Assembly: GCA_000729835.1 (NCBI GenBank)
Contig: JFHB01000003.1
Location: 434,001 to 498,000, forward strand
Length of the DNA: 64,000 nucleotides
Source: Atkinsonella hypoxylon
Lineage: Eukaryota > Ascomycota > Sordariomycetes > Hypocreales > Clavicipitaceae
Direction of reading: 5' to 3'
In this document: positions 22,463 to 34,327 of the stretch, one piece after another
How the letters are laid out: each line of letters opens with the position of its first letter
Position numbering within the stretch: the stretch's first letter is position 1
Made by a program: the position numbers and the translations under genes
Notes under the pieces: generated by a model
The model's input: only the letters and a program-made list of their open reading frames with translations
What the model was told of the DNA's origin: nothing
The model's database searches: none

Positions 22463-25400
22463 TTCAATGCGTGCGATTGGAAATGTCACGCTTCAATTCA
22501 GCCGTATGTGAGCTTGAGCCTGAGCTTCAACAGCCGACTTGGAAGGGAGCAAACCGGTCGTGAGCCCCACTTCTTTTCGCTACGAGCTAGGCAACTAATA
22601 CCTCGCCTCAGTAAAAAGAAAATCGCTCATGTCGGAGCGTCTAATACAGTTGATTCCCTGTTAGCTATTTTAGAATAATTCGCTCACGACTTTCATTTGG
22701 TATTTAGAAGAACAGGCCTCTTGCCACGAGAATCACGGCATTTAGGATGGAAGTCCGCAGTCGCAAAGTCAATTCCACTGTGGAAGGTCTTCGCCAACTC
22801 AAGACAAGGCATGAATGCAACGTATGCAATGTAGCAATTTATTCACGGTTAGATTGCGGGCATACCTACTACTAGCTAGTTATTTAGTCATAAACACAAA
22901 AAGCGCCAAGCTATCTGCGCCGAGTACTTATGGAGGAATCATCAACCAGCGCGAGATACGCATCATCAGCTGCTGTGATACATGAGAACTGCAAGTACAA
23001 GATCAGAGATGGTCAATACGTACAGGCCAAAAATAGCCCACAAGTTGCACCAACCGGTCAGTATGGATTAGCTGCAAGATGCGACACTACGGAATACTTG
23101 GGGTTGGTTCCTCCAGAACGCGATGTCGACCCGCCACCCTGTGGCTGGAGCTTGCTTCACCAGTGCAGGTGAGTCAATTGCACTCTTTATCTGCACTCTA
23201 TAAGAAAGCGAAAGAATAAAACGCTTTGAAAACGCACATCGAAGACTGCTATCGACAAACCGCTTCTGTGGCTCCTGGCTTCATCTCACGCGGCGCTTGC
23301 CAGCTCAGGATGCGCGCTAGAAAGCAAAAAAAAAAAAAAAAGGGCGAAAAAACAATAAAGAGGAGGGAAAAAGCTCATATTAGCCTAATCTCATTAAGCG
23401 CGAGGGCAACAGCCAGGTCACGGGCTCCACTTCTGCAAAGTATTGTTTGACAGCTATTAGCTTCCTGAGACCCGATATATCATAAGATCTTGTGCAGATA
23501 GAGCTGCCAACTGTTACAGAGTCCTCTCCTGTTGAAGAACAGGACGGCACGCGCGAGGTAGTTGGAGATATTTGGCTCTCAGAGATGGACGTGCCGTTTC
23601 GGGTACCTCAGGTCATCTATACGAAGTACTCGGTAGAGGCAGGAGCATTCATCGTCGAGCATGACCGCTTCAGGACTGAACTGCCTGAGTGAGACAAGGC
23701 AGCCCACTCAGTGGCACTCACTGAGCAAGGACAACTTGGCCAGCACATGACCTGTGCGCTGTGGCCTCTCTTCAGTGCGTGCACTCCCGAGATAATCCAT
23801 CGTCTCTCGCTTCAGCCATCAGGGCCACAGGCTTAGCTCCTCCTGCATGCCTAGTTGTTCGTCGCAAAGCGCTCGTTAACCTTGGCTAACCTCTTTTTTT
23901 TTTTTTCCCTCCGTCCCTCGCTGCCTACCCTTGGGTCTACGGACACGCCGCTGATCGCCAATGATCGCCAACTGACTGTCCTTCGCGTGACCTGACTCGC
24001 TGGCTCAAATTTCTGCACTAATAATCTTCTACCCAAAGGCAACCCGCCCAGACAGACCGAGAATTGCAATGGCACAACTGTTCAAGCAGCAGTGAGGAAT
24101 CACCAAGAACAAGAGAAAAGAACGACAGATTCAAACAGTGACTTAGTTTTTTCATCGTGGCACCATATGTTGCAGACGGAGGATATTGCAGAGCTTGGTT
24201 TTTTTTTTTTTTTTTGTTTTTATTATATATACATGCTATTAGGAACAGGCGCCAAAAGAAGATCTGGAGACTTGCATGAATGGGCTGGCCATGTACGGAA
24301 TACCAACACTTGTTTGAGATAAAGAGACTATAAGCCCCCTGGGTGATCCGTGCGGAAAGGTAATCACTACGTCACGAATCGGCTTCTTGGCCAATCGAAT
24401 GATTATTTTCAACGAGCATTTGTATGTATACCTGGTAACCTACCTAAGGTACCTACCTACATGTAGGCAGAGCTTACGAGCCTAAGCCCAGCATATTGTC
24501 ACACAATAGTTGACCTATCCTCCCTGTTTTTCTTGCCGGAGCCCTGTAAAGCCACGGGTGTACATAAGCACATAAGGGAACAGATATTCCGCAAGCCCTA
24601 TTCCGTATTCCGTACGGAATACCGCAGTTGCGGATTGCTGGCGGCACTAATAACGGGCCTTCACATATCCCGGTGGGGCCACCACCAAGTACCAACCAGG
24701 TACTCCGTAGGTACCATCGCACCCCACCACGGGTTTTGGTAAGAACTTTCTGGTAACAAACAACCTATAGTTAAGGGCCTATACCGTGGATTCTTAGGTA
24801 ATACGCCTTTTGAAAGGTCTTACAAGGCTTTTATGACATATGTACAAATAATTACTAGATTTATCATCTCTGCTACAAGTCTTTTTACAGTGGTTATTAT
24901 TGTGGACCTCTTACCATTTAGTGCGGCACGCAAAGGTACCTGAGGCAATGGAACGGGAACCACCATCCGCTGTCCCCAGTGCATGCCAGCGCCACGTACG
25001 GAATACAGTCATCATTCCCCTGGCTAATGCGGCCCAATGATATGAATACAGGTTGCGTCTGCTGAAGCACCAAGGCGTTGACAAATTAACAGGGACATTG
25101 CGGCCACCTACGCCACCATCGGCAACGGCGTAGCTCCCCGATTAATAAGTCGGCCTCGTGGCACCCAAGGAACGGCTACGCTAACCTGCAGCGCTGCAGA
25201 GCTGCAGCTGCTTCGCTTCGTCATCTGCTCTTCCACAAGACACGTCCAGTCACAGTCGCAGTCACATCTTGCATTGTGCAATCTTTCTGCTCCTGCACAA
25301 TCCCTTCTCTCTCATCCTCGCATGCCTAGCATTGCCCTTTTCTTGACATCTTGCCTTGGCTCTAGGACAATTTACCCTTCCTTCGTTTCCTCCTTGCGCT

Positions 25401-25793
25401 TGTCGAACCGCTCGAATTGCAGCTCCAGCCGCCGGCGTTGTGCGGCATTGCTCTCTTTCAACACCACTTGCAGTTTCCCTCGCTCTGAGCCAGCTGTAGC
25501 GCCACCAGACCCTGGCTTTCCCAAGCCACGAGAGCTCCAGTTTTCTCACTTTCACCCTAGCCGTCAACACCAACGTTGCTCCCCTTTCCTTGCCGTCTTC
25601 CTTCTGCTCGGACAGTAAGCTTCGAACCCTGACCAGTCATCCGGCCGCAGCTCTTCTGGTCTCTGGCTTTCTCCGCTAGACTGGCCTCAATTCCCTTTCC
25701 CCGTTTGACTGTTGTCCACCGCGACGGCTCAGAGCCTTCGACCCGCGTCTTACGGTTCTTCTCCTATATCTGGTCCTCTCGGATTCATAAGCC
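22463..25793. other. 3.3-kb gene-poor spacer
   Basis: No gene is supported. ORFs at 22930-23172 (80 codons) and near 23492-23692 cannot be joined in frame at their best splice sites. It holds a poly-A run (about 23327-23342), poly-T runs (about 23890-23906 and 24199-24216), ACCTACCTAAGGTACC-type motifs (about 24438-24460) and several TACGGAATAC motifs. The last 500 bp are pyrimidine-rich, as expected of the leader of the next plus-strand gene. Confidence 0.5.
24605..24622. repeat. Perfect 18-nt palindrome GTATTCCGTACGGAATAC
   Basis: Self-complementary motif. Half-sites TACGGAATAC recur near 1537, 8465, 23091, 24294 and 24998. Confidence 0.95.
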
Positions 25794-26495
25794 ATGTCTA
25801 CTCGAGTCAATGGTTCCGAAAAGCCCCTATTCGAGCTTCCAGCGCTTGATTTGAATTTTGGCAGTATCACCGACGGCACTAGCATTCCTCCTCCTTCTGA
25901 ATCACCCAAGGTACCAACGCCACCGCAGACACCACCTCCGACCAAGCAAGTAGTCGCCGACGCTGCTGTCAATGGGAATGGAACTGGAAACGGGAATGGA
26001 AATACAACTGCGATGGGATGCGAGAGTGACGCTGGGCGTGAAGAGTCTACGTCACAAAATGGTAATATGACCGAGGCCAACCGACCGTTGGATGAGGCGC
26101 CCTTGAGCCCTGTCGGCTCTACTCAGCAGGGCAGCCTCCGCAGACTGTTCAGCAAGAACGTGTTGAATGCAAATCTTACTGACGGCAATTTGCCCGCGTT
26201 CCAAAACGGCAGCAGACCCCCGAGTCGTAGTGCCAGCAGTTTCATGGGTGGACGAAGGTCAAAACGGGACAGCTGGTTCAAGCTCTTTAGAAGTGGCGAG
26301 TCTAAGCGTTCCAGCATGTTTCTCGACGACAACACATCACCTCAAATGCAGCCTCCAAAGCAGACTCAAAAGCAAACTCAAAAGCAAACTCAAAAGCAGA
26401 CCGGCCCCCCGCCCCCGATGATACCCGAGCTTAAGCATCTCGAGAGGGACGAAGGCAGCCTTGGCAATGATCTTTTTAAGAACATCAGAGGATAG
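25794..26495 (+). CDS. Conserved hypothetical 233-aa low-complexity protein
   Basis: A single exon of 233 aa begins MSTRVNGSEKPLFELPALDL. It is largely disordered: a Pro/Thr-rich stretch (PKVPTPPQTPPPTKQ), a Gly/Asn tract (NGNGTGNGNGN) and a central basic Ser-rich block (GSLRRLFSKNVLNANL, then SRSASSFMGGRRSKRDSWF, KLFRSGESKRSSMF). It ends in MIPELKHLERDEGSLGNDLF. The basic Ser block looks like phosphorylation sites or a short membrane- or partner-binding helix (inference). A 12-nt tandem duplication encodes QTQK units near residues 190-202. I recall similar fungal proteins without known function. Start and stop are unambiguous; no intron is needed. Confidence 0.75.
   Translation: MSTRVNGSEKPLFELPALDLNFGSITDGTSIPPPSESPKVPTPPQTPPPTKQVVADAAVNGNGTGNGNGNTTAMGCESDAGREESTSQNGNMTEANRPLDEAPLSPVGSTQQGSLRRLFSKNVLNANLTDGNLPAFQNGSRPPSRSASSFMGGRRSKRDSWFKLFRSGESKRSSMFLDDNTSPQMQPPKQTQKQTQKQTQKQTGPPPPMIPELKHLERDEGSLGNDLFKNIRG
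26361..26402 (+). repeat. In-gene 12-nt tandem repeat (QTQK units)
   Basis: CAGACTCAAAAG-like units repeat about 3.5 times inside the 233-aa gene, a likely replication-slippage site that changes protein length in steps of four residues. Confidence 0.9.
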
Positions 26496-28459
26496 ACCTG
26501 CGTTTTCAGAGGCAAAGTCCTTTGCCACATCACATCATCTACGTCTTTACGAGCGCAATAATCATCGCAATCCATCATATTTTACTTCGAAAAAGCGCCT
26601 TATACCAATCCAGCCTGAGTGGACGAACCACGATGCATCCGCGGCGACCCTTATCAGTTGATTCCCTCTAAAGCACAATCCTTGCAATATTTCCTGTATT
26701 CGATTTTCTTCCCCTTTCTATTCGCCGAAACCACGAAACCCTCGTACCTGTCGAAAAACAACATGGTAATACCAGTTACTGCGACGACATACGAACCAAA
26801 TAAGCTGTACAAAGGATGTGCGAAGAGAATAGGCGATTTACAACACTTTCGGAGTAGTTGATCAAGATACCCAGCTCTCATTAGGGCTTGTTCATCTGTC
26901 CTGACATGCGACTTGCGAGATCTTTCTTTTCGAACAAAGTTTGTCATCTTGTTTATGTTTATATGCAATTTCCTTTTCTTCTTTGTTCGCAAATATTTAA
27001 TTGCTACGTGCTTGTTTGGCATCTCTTGTCTACCTTGTTGTGAGACATTGGCCATCTTGACTAGCTTGCTGAGGGCTTGAAGAGAGAAGAAAATAAAAGG
27101 CCATTTGGGGAGTCGATGGTCGGACACAGCAAAGCGTGCTGCTGCCGCTTAACTGGGTATTGACTCGCAAAAAAATGAGAGATTTTATGGGATGTCGAGT
27201 GAATTGGAGCGGCTTATTAGTTACGGACTATTGTACCCCTCTTTGAAGCTCAAAACTGGGTTCGAGCCTCTAAACGTTCAATATGTTCAATACTTCAGAT
27301 CTCCCGGGCATGGTCTCGTTCATGAAGCATCAGTGTATTTCGTTCAATTCTGTGAAAAGCCTAGACTTGTACCCTATATGTACTTGCTTGCTGAACTACC
27401 TCACTTGAAGGTCCAAGGGTCTTACTAAGTAGTTCAGTAACTGCGCCTACAAAGACGAACGCGACAGCAAATCAAACCTTATACCGCTTACCTTGTAATC
27501 GCTCAAACGCATCTCATGATTGAGAAATCTAGCTGCAGTGGAGTCAGGATTTCTTCTGATACACCCAGGAACCGCGGCAGCACGCGTTTGCCAGAAACAA
27601 GATGTCTACTATGGTTTTCTTCATGACGAACTTGTACACGGCACGTTTAACAGTCTTCATATCTTTCACCCATACAACATCCTTGGCTTCAAAACGGCGT
27701 CTGAATCAAAGCGCAATAGCAGGTTGACGGTTCCATTCACTTCCACGACCTTAACATGGCTAAAAGTGGATTTCACTCAACTTAACCGACCGGGCCGCCA
27801 CGGCGCTCACGCGGACACCCAACGAAGCTCTCATCAGCTTCATATACGAAGCAAGTCCATGAATATCATGCTCGGCGGTATGACAGCGGACTAACTGGTG
27901 CACCTGAGTCCTCTGTGATGCTGCCGACTAACCCGAAAAACCCATTCTGTTGAATCGTCATCCAGTGCCAAATGACCGGCCAGAACGGAGGCTAATTGGT
28001 GTAGTGAGCCGGATCGATTATTGCGTAAGATCCTGGCTCGGCATGCTATCCAGAGATGTATTAGGCTGGTGACAGGACGGAGAGCATTCTAGAACTTGAA
28101 AAAAAAAAAAAGGAGGAAAAAAAAACCCAAAAAAAACCAAAAAAAAACCTCCTTGCTTGAATATGCCTGCGCTGGGCAAGACAATGTCCACTTTTGACGT
28201 GAACGTGGCTATATCTTAGGGTTAGCTGTGACCAGGAGGTTCCGTCCGTCTTGTGGAACAGGACAGTTGGTTTGGTGGTGAAGGGGTTCATCGGCTAATG
28301 CTCTGAGCAAGGCTTCGGCTTCGGCGCAAGTCGGCGTGGTGACAGACCTGTTTTAGGTTCACGGACGAAGGTTCATGTCGGAAGACAGTTCAAGGGAAAG
28401 GGTTCTACAGGGACGCACCTGATTCTGCATCGATGACACGGTTTGCCAGATTTCCAAGG
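26496..28459. other. Spacer before the transporter pseudogene
   Basis: No gene is supported. ORFs at 26654-27127 (-) and 27520-27894 (+) show no domain. A-rich tracts broken by GG and CC occupy about 28099-28152. Confidence 0.45.
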
Positions 28460-29525
28460 TCTTGTGTGACTATACCTGCCGCATGAGGCTTGGCCGCACG
28501 ACGACAGCAACAACGAGTATTGGAAAAGCGGGATCTGCCACGGTGTGGGTGACAACAAAGACAATGCCTGCGCATACAATCCGCGCGTGTGACGGCGCAG
28601 GTTGGATTCCAAGTCAAGTGACAACCCGTAAGAACTCTGAGAGTCGAGAAGAGATCGGAGTAAGAAGCTGAGGTATGCGCTCAAGCACGGGATTCACCTC
28701 CAATGACTGGTAGCCTGTGAACACAAAGAGGCCTGATAGCACCGAGTTCGCATCAAGCCCAACAGCTTTCGTAAGGGGGGGCAACGACGTGCAACGGCTT
28801 CCTGCGGTGCGACGGCCGTGCCTTCGTCGGGCTGCCGCTCATGGGAATAATGTAACAGCGACTCAGCATGCAGTGGTGCTTGCGGCAGGAGACCATTCGC
28901 ATGCGGGATGCCGAAGATGCCACAGAGAAGGGGGGTGCAGCTGAGCTGTAAAATGTCCCATGCGTAACCATCCGGTTTCCTGACGCCGCACTTGTCCGTC
29001 GTGCAGATGATGTTGATGTCGTGGTCAAAATAGAAGAGCAGTGTATCATGATGCATGGAATGGAGGGCAAGAACACCCTTCGAACGGGCAATTTCCAGAA
29101 CTCAACGAAGAAGGTCTCACGGTCAGGGCTTGACGGCCGAAAGCCAATCTGGACCTGGAGGCGCTGGAAATCTACATTTGCGATCTGCCCGATGCGAGGA
29201 TTGCCTATCCATGAAATGACGCATATGACGGCTGCGTACCCTGCAAGGCCGATGTGTAAGTCGAAGGAATAAGGGCCGCCACGAATTTGACGTGGAGAGA
29301 AACACGACGAGCAGACGGGTGCCCACTGCTCCTATCATGGAGTTTCAAATGCCGCGAGGAAGCCATGAATGCGAGCGCTGCAAGCTATGACCCTCTTGTG
29401 GAATAGACAACGCTGTTATGTGTGGCATATTGCGTGGTCCCGTCGTGGTCGTTGAAGATGGGAAGAGGCAAATGCGTCCAGCCGGCGTGGATGAGGGACC
29501 AACCTATGAAGGAAAGGAGGTCGAC
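28460..29525 (-). pseudogene. Decayed SLC4/Bor1-like anion transporter
   Basis: The minus strand encodes successive pieces of a fungal HCO3-/borate (band-3-like) transporter in order but in different frames. They are FIGWSLIHAGWTHLPLPIF; NSVVY; MIGAVGTRLLVVFLSTSNSW; HIGLAGYAAVICVISWIGNP with FRPSSPDRETFFVEFWKLPV; LLFYFDHDIN with KPDGYAWDILQL and FGIPHANGLLPQAPLHAESL; and, after a 7-base G run (28775-28781 on plus), NSVLSGLFVFTGYQSLEVNP and PAFPILVV. Frame changes fall near 29401, 29340, 29260, 29045 and 28778. A TGA at 28616-28614 replaces what is probably Trp, and a later TAG also interrupts. The family's N-terminal helices are not recognisable upstream. Five indels plus stops make sequencing error an unlikely full explanation, so this is a relic that no longer encodes a transporter. 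Confidence 0.85.
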
Positions 29526-30671
29526 CTATTGCGTTTTCAGTATATGTGATGGAATTTGGATGCCATTGAAGATGGATGATGGGATAGTGGCTACCTTAAG
29601 TCGTTATCAAGCTTACAGACAAGTTTGACCAAGACTAGGTACTGTCGTCAGGCCAAAGATAACGAATTGAGCGGACAGACTTGGAGAGAAATAATTGTTA
29701 TGCGAACGAGAAGAGATCACACGAAAGTATGAGAAGGCGGACAGGTCTAGAAGTATCTGAGAGGTGATGCTCTGTCAACTCGAACGGCGAATCCTTTTTA
29801 TACAGAACTCGCAACTACCTGGTCAGACACCGTCCAGTCAGGGTGTATCCGAAAAGATTACAGACATCCTGCTTCGAAATTCAGAACGCTAGTCATTGAG
29901 TATGATTCCAACTCGTAAGTCTTATTTCGCGCGACACCAAGACCGCGCTTGAATCTCTGTATGATCGGTGTCGTGCCGTGCCGTGCCTAGGAATGATGAC
30001 TCTATACTGCAAAGAGGGAAAAAAAAGAAGACGCTCGAGTTGCGCTTGTTTGAAGTGAATTTGATACACCTTGCGCAAATCAACGTGACAACATTACAAA
30101 TCAGATAGAATCCTGGTCGTTACACAATCCGTCAACTACCCCCGGCCGAGCACAAGAAGACGAGTCTTGCCTTGGACTCCTGACCCAACCATGCAATGCA
30201 TTCACTGCCATTCCTAGCAGAGCCTGGCTCATCCTTGCATGGCTGACAACGTGATGGGTAAGGTATGACAAAGATCAATAGAGCCAAGAAAAGCCAAAAC
30301 ACAGATTTACAACTCAATGCTGAGGCTGCACACTACATCTCAGGGTAAAAGGTCCGCGAATGACTGGTTGGTGGTCGCAATGCCAAATTAAGGTATGACG
30401 TCACATTCCTTTTTTTTTGCATAGCTGGGAACTTTCCCTTATCTTATCTACACGTGCATAGAATAATGGACCCCTGCCTCTTTCTAACGTTGACTCCACC
30501 ACAACTTCCGACTTCATTAGTTGTCAAGGCTTCAGTCCAAGGTTTCTAACGAAAGAAAACCAATTATCTGTGTAATGCACCGCGGTTCCTACCTAGGTAG
30601 ATAAGGAATTTGACACGATATCCCCGAAAAAGATGTCTACCGCGCTCCCTAAATCATAGTCATCCTGCACA
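29526..30671. other. Spacer before mtg1
   Basis: May contain unrecognisable 5' remains of the transporter relic (up to about 29650). The rest shows no ORF support. CCTACCTAGGTAG lies near 30590-30602, about 80 bp upstream of the mtg1 start. Confidence 0.45.
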
Positions 30672-31685
30672 ATGGCACAGTTCGTGCCCCGCACCTCCTT
30701 CGGCATACCCTCCTCCATACCAAAAACCTATTTCCTAGGCCACCACCACGCCGGCGCAAACAAAATCAAGTCCCTCCTCTCGACAATCTCCCTCGTTCTA
30801 GAATGCCGCGACTTCCGCCTCCCCCTCTCCACGCAGAATCCAACCCTGGAAAGCACAATCGCCGGCCGGGAGCGCCTCCTAGTGTACACCAAGTCCGACC
30901 TCGGAGCAGACACACCCAACGCGAAACAGACGTTGCGGAGGCTCTACGGCGAAAAGGTCGTGTTCTGGGACAAAAACAAGCCTGCCACGACCGAGGCGCT
31001 GCTGAGGCGGCTGAAAGCCACCGCCCAGCGCCACGATTCACTGACCGGCCTGCGCACCCTGGTGGTCGGCATGCCCAACGTCGGAAAGAGCACCCTTCTC
31101 AATGCCCTGCGCAACGTCGGCACGCCGGGGAAGAAGACGAAGGCGGCCAAGACGGGCGACCAGGCTGGCGTGACGCGCAAAGTCGGCACGGCTGTGCGCG
31201 TAGTCGAGTCGGAAGACAAGGGCGGCGTGGGAGGCGGCGTCTTCGTCCTGGATACTCCTGGTATTTTCCAGCCGTACGTGCAAGACGGGGAGACCATGGT
31301 GAAAGTTGCGCTTGCGCATGGGATCAAAAAGGGCCTCATTCCAGATGAATTATTGGCCGATTATCTCCTGTATCGGATGAATGAATGGGATCCCCAGCTC
31401 TACAGCCGCTATTGCGAGCCCACGAATGATATCAACGCGTTTCTGACGGCTGTGGCGAAGCGTGACGGGAGACTTAAGGCTGGCGGTGTTCCGAATTGGC
31501 AGGAAGCAGCTGCGCGAGTGTTGTCTCTATGGCGGGACGGCAAGCTAGGGAGACATGTGCTGGATGAGCTAGGAGAGGAGGAAATTCATGCTCATGAGCT
31601 GATGCTGGCCCAGCCGGCCCTCAGTCTACATCAAGCCAGGAAGGCACACAAGGAGGCGAGAAAACGCGACAAGTTGGGGGTCTAA
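30672..31685 (+). CDS. mtg1: Mitochondrial ribosome-associated GTPase 1
   Basis: Mtg1 (YlqF/RbgA family) is a circularly permuted GTPase that assists assembly of the large mitochondrial ribosomal subunit. The single exon encodes 337 aa. The permuted motif order is visible: G4 as YTKSD (72-76), G1/P-loop GMPNVGKST (133-141), a G2 Thr in AGVTRKVGT, and G3 DTPG (194-197), followed by GIFQPYVQDGETMVKVALAH and DELLADYLLYRMN. The C-terminus is basic (KAHKEARKRDKLGV), consistent with rRNA contact. The N-terminus (MAQFVPRTSFGIPSSIPKTY) is only a moderate presequence. The gene is unusually GC-rich and intron-free compared with its neighbours. Confidence 0.95.
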   Translation: MAQFVPRTSFGIPSSIPKTYFLGHHHAGANKIKSLLSTISLVLECRDFRLPLSTQNPTLESTIAGRERLLVYTKSDLGADTPNAKQTLRRLYGEKVVFWDKNKPATTEALLRRLKATAQRHDSLTGLRTLVVGMPNVGKSTLLNALRNVGTPGKKTKAAKTGDQAGVTRKVGTAVRVVESEDKGGVGGGVFVLDTPGIFQPYVQDGETMVKVALAHGIKKGLIPDELLADYLLYRMNEWDPQLYSRYCEPTNDINAFLTAVAKRDGRLKAGGVPNWQEAAARVLSLWRDGKLGRHVLDELGEEEIHAHELMLAQPALSLHQARKAHKEARKRDKLGV

Positions 31686-32281
31686 TAGAGAGAGGGGACT
31701 TGTTCTGTTCGGACCTGATTTCATATCCTACAAGATCTTTGTTGTACATTATTGTATCGGTTGGACGGGATATTCTGCAGCCCATAACATAAGCTGAGTA
31801 CTGCGAACAATGTTGATTTCACGGCGAGAGCCCTTGCTCTTGTAATGTTTGTCAAATAATAGAAGCCACTGGCCCATTTGGTATCAGATACCCCAACACT
31901 AGCCGCCTTACAAGTCAAGACAGGGTATATATATCGAGAGCTAAATAAAATGACCAAAAGAACAGCCAGAAACAAGCTAGAGGATGGCAACGAAAGCTCA
32001 GCTCCATATATTCGTCTTGGAAGTATTTTACATTATACAGAATAATACTTTCTCCAGCGCAACTGCGGCTTTGGTCATTTCGCGCCTCCCGAAATCGGTA
32101 TCGTCGCAGCCCAGCGATACAAGAGCCTAATCAACGCCATTATTCGAATAATCATGTCGATATCATACCAAAAGCCCGCTTAACCCTAAATTCCAACTCC
32201 AAACCGAAGGCGAAAGAAAAAGCAAAATTAGCCATTGTCTGCAGTTTCTTGGATGACCCGCTTCGTCGACTCCTCTTACTG
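31686..32281. other. Convergent 3' flanks of mtg1 and cti6
   Basis: No supported ORF; contains the 3' UTRs of both genes. Confidence 0.5.
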
Positions 32282-34327
32282 CTATGCGTACTGATTCTGC
32301 CATTTGACCATATCTCGTGTCAGAACGTCCATCATTTCTATGCAATTCAATTCCTTAAACCGACTCGTATCGGGAGAATCTGCTTTATCGCTGTTGGCGA
32401 TTTCAACATTGGTCTGCCCTGGTTCCGCTTTCTCCTGAGGGGTTTCTCGACCACTAGAGCTTTGGCTCAGAGGAGCTTCGGCAGCAAGGTCTACCTGGGT
32501 TCGAGAGATAAAATCCATTATGGCCGCCACACGACGCTTCATGTCGAGCATACTCATTTTACCCACATTGGCCTTGCCCTTGGAGCTCCTATGATCATTG
32601 GTGGAGGATTTGGAATGGCCTGTGGTTGCAGCCTCATCGCCTTTCTGAATATCTCTTGACATGGAACGAGCGGGCGAACCTTCTTCAAGGTCGCGATCTT
32701 TTGTGTATTGATTCTTGCCTTTGCCCCTCCGATTGCTCCGAGCCCCTCTCTTATGGGAGCTGCCGCTTACAGGGTGGGTTATGGGTGGTGTGCCTGGTGG
32801 TGGAGGATGTGAAGGCGACTCTTCTTTGGGCGGTGACTCCATTGTTTTATCTTGGACTGATTTGGCAGAAGCCAAGGGTAATTCTTCGGACATATCTGAG
32901 TCTATTATTCATCAATGTCAGTGACTTGTAAAATGCCGCAAAGGGAAGTTGGGAGACAAGTAATTACCGTCTGCTCGGCGACGTTCCGCTCGGCCTTTTC
33001 GTTTGTTAGCCGCCTCTTGTCGTTGACGATCTTTATCCTCCTTTTCGGATTTTTCCTTTTGACTTCTATTATTTCTTGATTTCTTGGCTCCGTTACGTAT
33101 TTCCATCTCGTCATCCGAAGCATAATCCTCCGCAACCTTGGGCCCCTCAGCTGGTGGAGAGACAGATCGAGACCTCGTGCGTTGTCGCTTAACGCTCATG
33201 TTGTTTTTTCTAGCATAAAATTAGTGGTGCGGTTCTAGCGACGAAAAGAGCTCTACCGAAGGCAAACTTACTCTTCACTGTTACTTCGTCCACGTTTCGC
33301 CCGCCTTGTGGCTAGGTCTAAAGCGTCCTGACCACCTTCTTCTTTGCTAGCCTCTATAGCTCGACGTAGTTGTTCATCATCATAGGCGGCATCGCGGCTG
33401 TTCATGGTAGAGCGTCGCTTGGAACACTGTGTCGCCGTGCTCGGACGAGAAGTTTTGGATGCATTTTTGTCTTCTTTAGTGATTGAGGTGGCTCTGGACG
33501 TTGCCCGTGATTGCCTATTTAGGGGCAGATACTTGGAGTATTTTTGTCTGTGACGCATGTCGTGTTAATAATCATTCATACATTATAGCGATGCCAAACA
33601 AATCGTGAGCGGCGTGAAGCGCGAAGGTGATGCGTGTGCGCAGTGGACCAACGTCACCACTGCCGGCTGCGATGTTCCAAAGAATTCGGGGTAGATGGAG
33701 AATTGATATCGGGCAAGATAAGAACCTATCTTTGCGCGCCTTGTAGGCATACAGTAGAAGCAGAGCCACTTACCCATTGGCGGCAGTGTGAATCTTGTGC
33801 AGATCTTTGCGGCATTGCTCACAAAAGTACTCATCTGGTGAGCTTTCTGCACTGAAGATGCCTACGCAGGCGCCGTGCTGCCAGACTTTGCAAATATCAC
33901 ATTGAACAAAAAAGCCAGTAACTTCGTCGGTGAGCTCTATGGCTGCAAAAATATCTGCATCGAGTCCGTCAACAGGAGGAGGGCCAGGATAATCTTCTGA
34001 TTCACAGAGGCAGCGAACTGCCTCATCCTCGTCGTCCTGCATGTCGTCACTGCCATCGGCCATATCTGTATTATCGATTCGTGTGGTGCGATCACTATCG
34101 TCGTTTTGACCGCGTTTGCGTCGTCTGCTTAGAAGGGTGTCGTCGAAATCGTCAAGCGGCTCTGACGAGAGTGAAGCGCTGGGAGTAGATTTTTCCGATG
34201 AGGGTTTGTTGACTGATCTGGTACTTCTTTCTGCACGGCCGAATGTTCCTGACGAAGAGGAGGATTGTTGTGATTGGGAATTGGTCGGGCGAGCTCTTGA
34301 GGATCGCCTTGGCGACGGAGGTGCCAT
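32282..34327 (-). CDS. cti6: PHD-finger protein, Cti6-like
   Basis: Cti6 is a chromatin-reader subunit of the Rpd3L histone deacetylase complex. Four exons (34327-33774, 33547-33272, 33209-32968, 32895-32282) give 561 aa with consistent phases. The PHD finger has the complete C4HC3 set: C106, C108, C143, C146, H151, C154, C169 and C172, including FVQCDICKVWQHGACVGIF. About 35 residues separate the first two Cys pairs, as in Cti6. After the finger come YSKYLPLNRQSRATSRATS, SKRRSTMNSRDAAYDDEQLR and a basic segment (ANKRKGRAERRRADG). A C-terminal helix block (MLDMKRRVAAIMDFISRTQV, EMMDVLTRDMVKWQNQYA) closes the protein and is likely used for complex assembly (inference). The N-terminus and middle are disordered and Ser-rich. 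Confidence 0.93.

Noticed and set aside
22930..23692. Two-exon gene from ORFs at 22930 and 23492
   Set aside because: The good GTGAGT donor at 23169 paired with the TGTGCAG acceptor gives an immediate TAG, and no family is recognised in either part.
23327..24216. Poly-A and poly-T runs as LINE/SINE tails
   Set aside because: No reverse transcriptase remnant, target-site duplication or conserved body lies next to the runs.
27255..27275. tRNA-like T-arm (GGTTCGAGCC)
   Set aside because: No matching acceptor stem, D-arm or anticodon arm can be found at proper spacing.
28099..28152. A-rich tract as poly-A tail of a retroposed transporter copy
   Set aside because: The tract is A-rich on the plus strand while the pseudogene reads on the minus strand, so the polarity is wrong; the relic also appears to retain an intron-like segment upstream.
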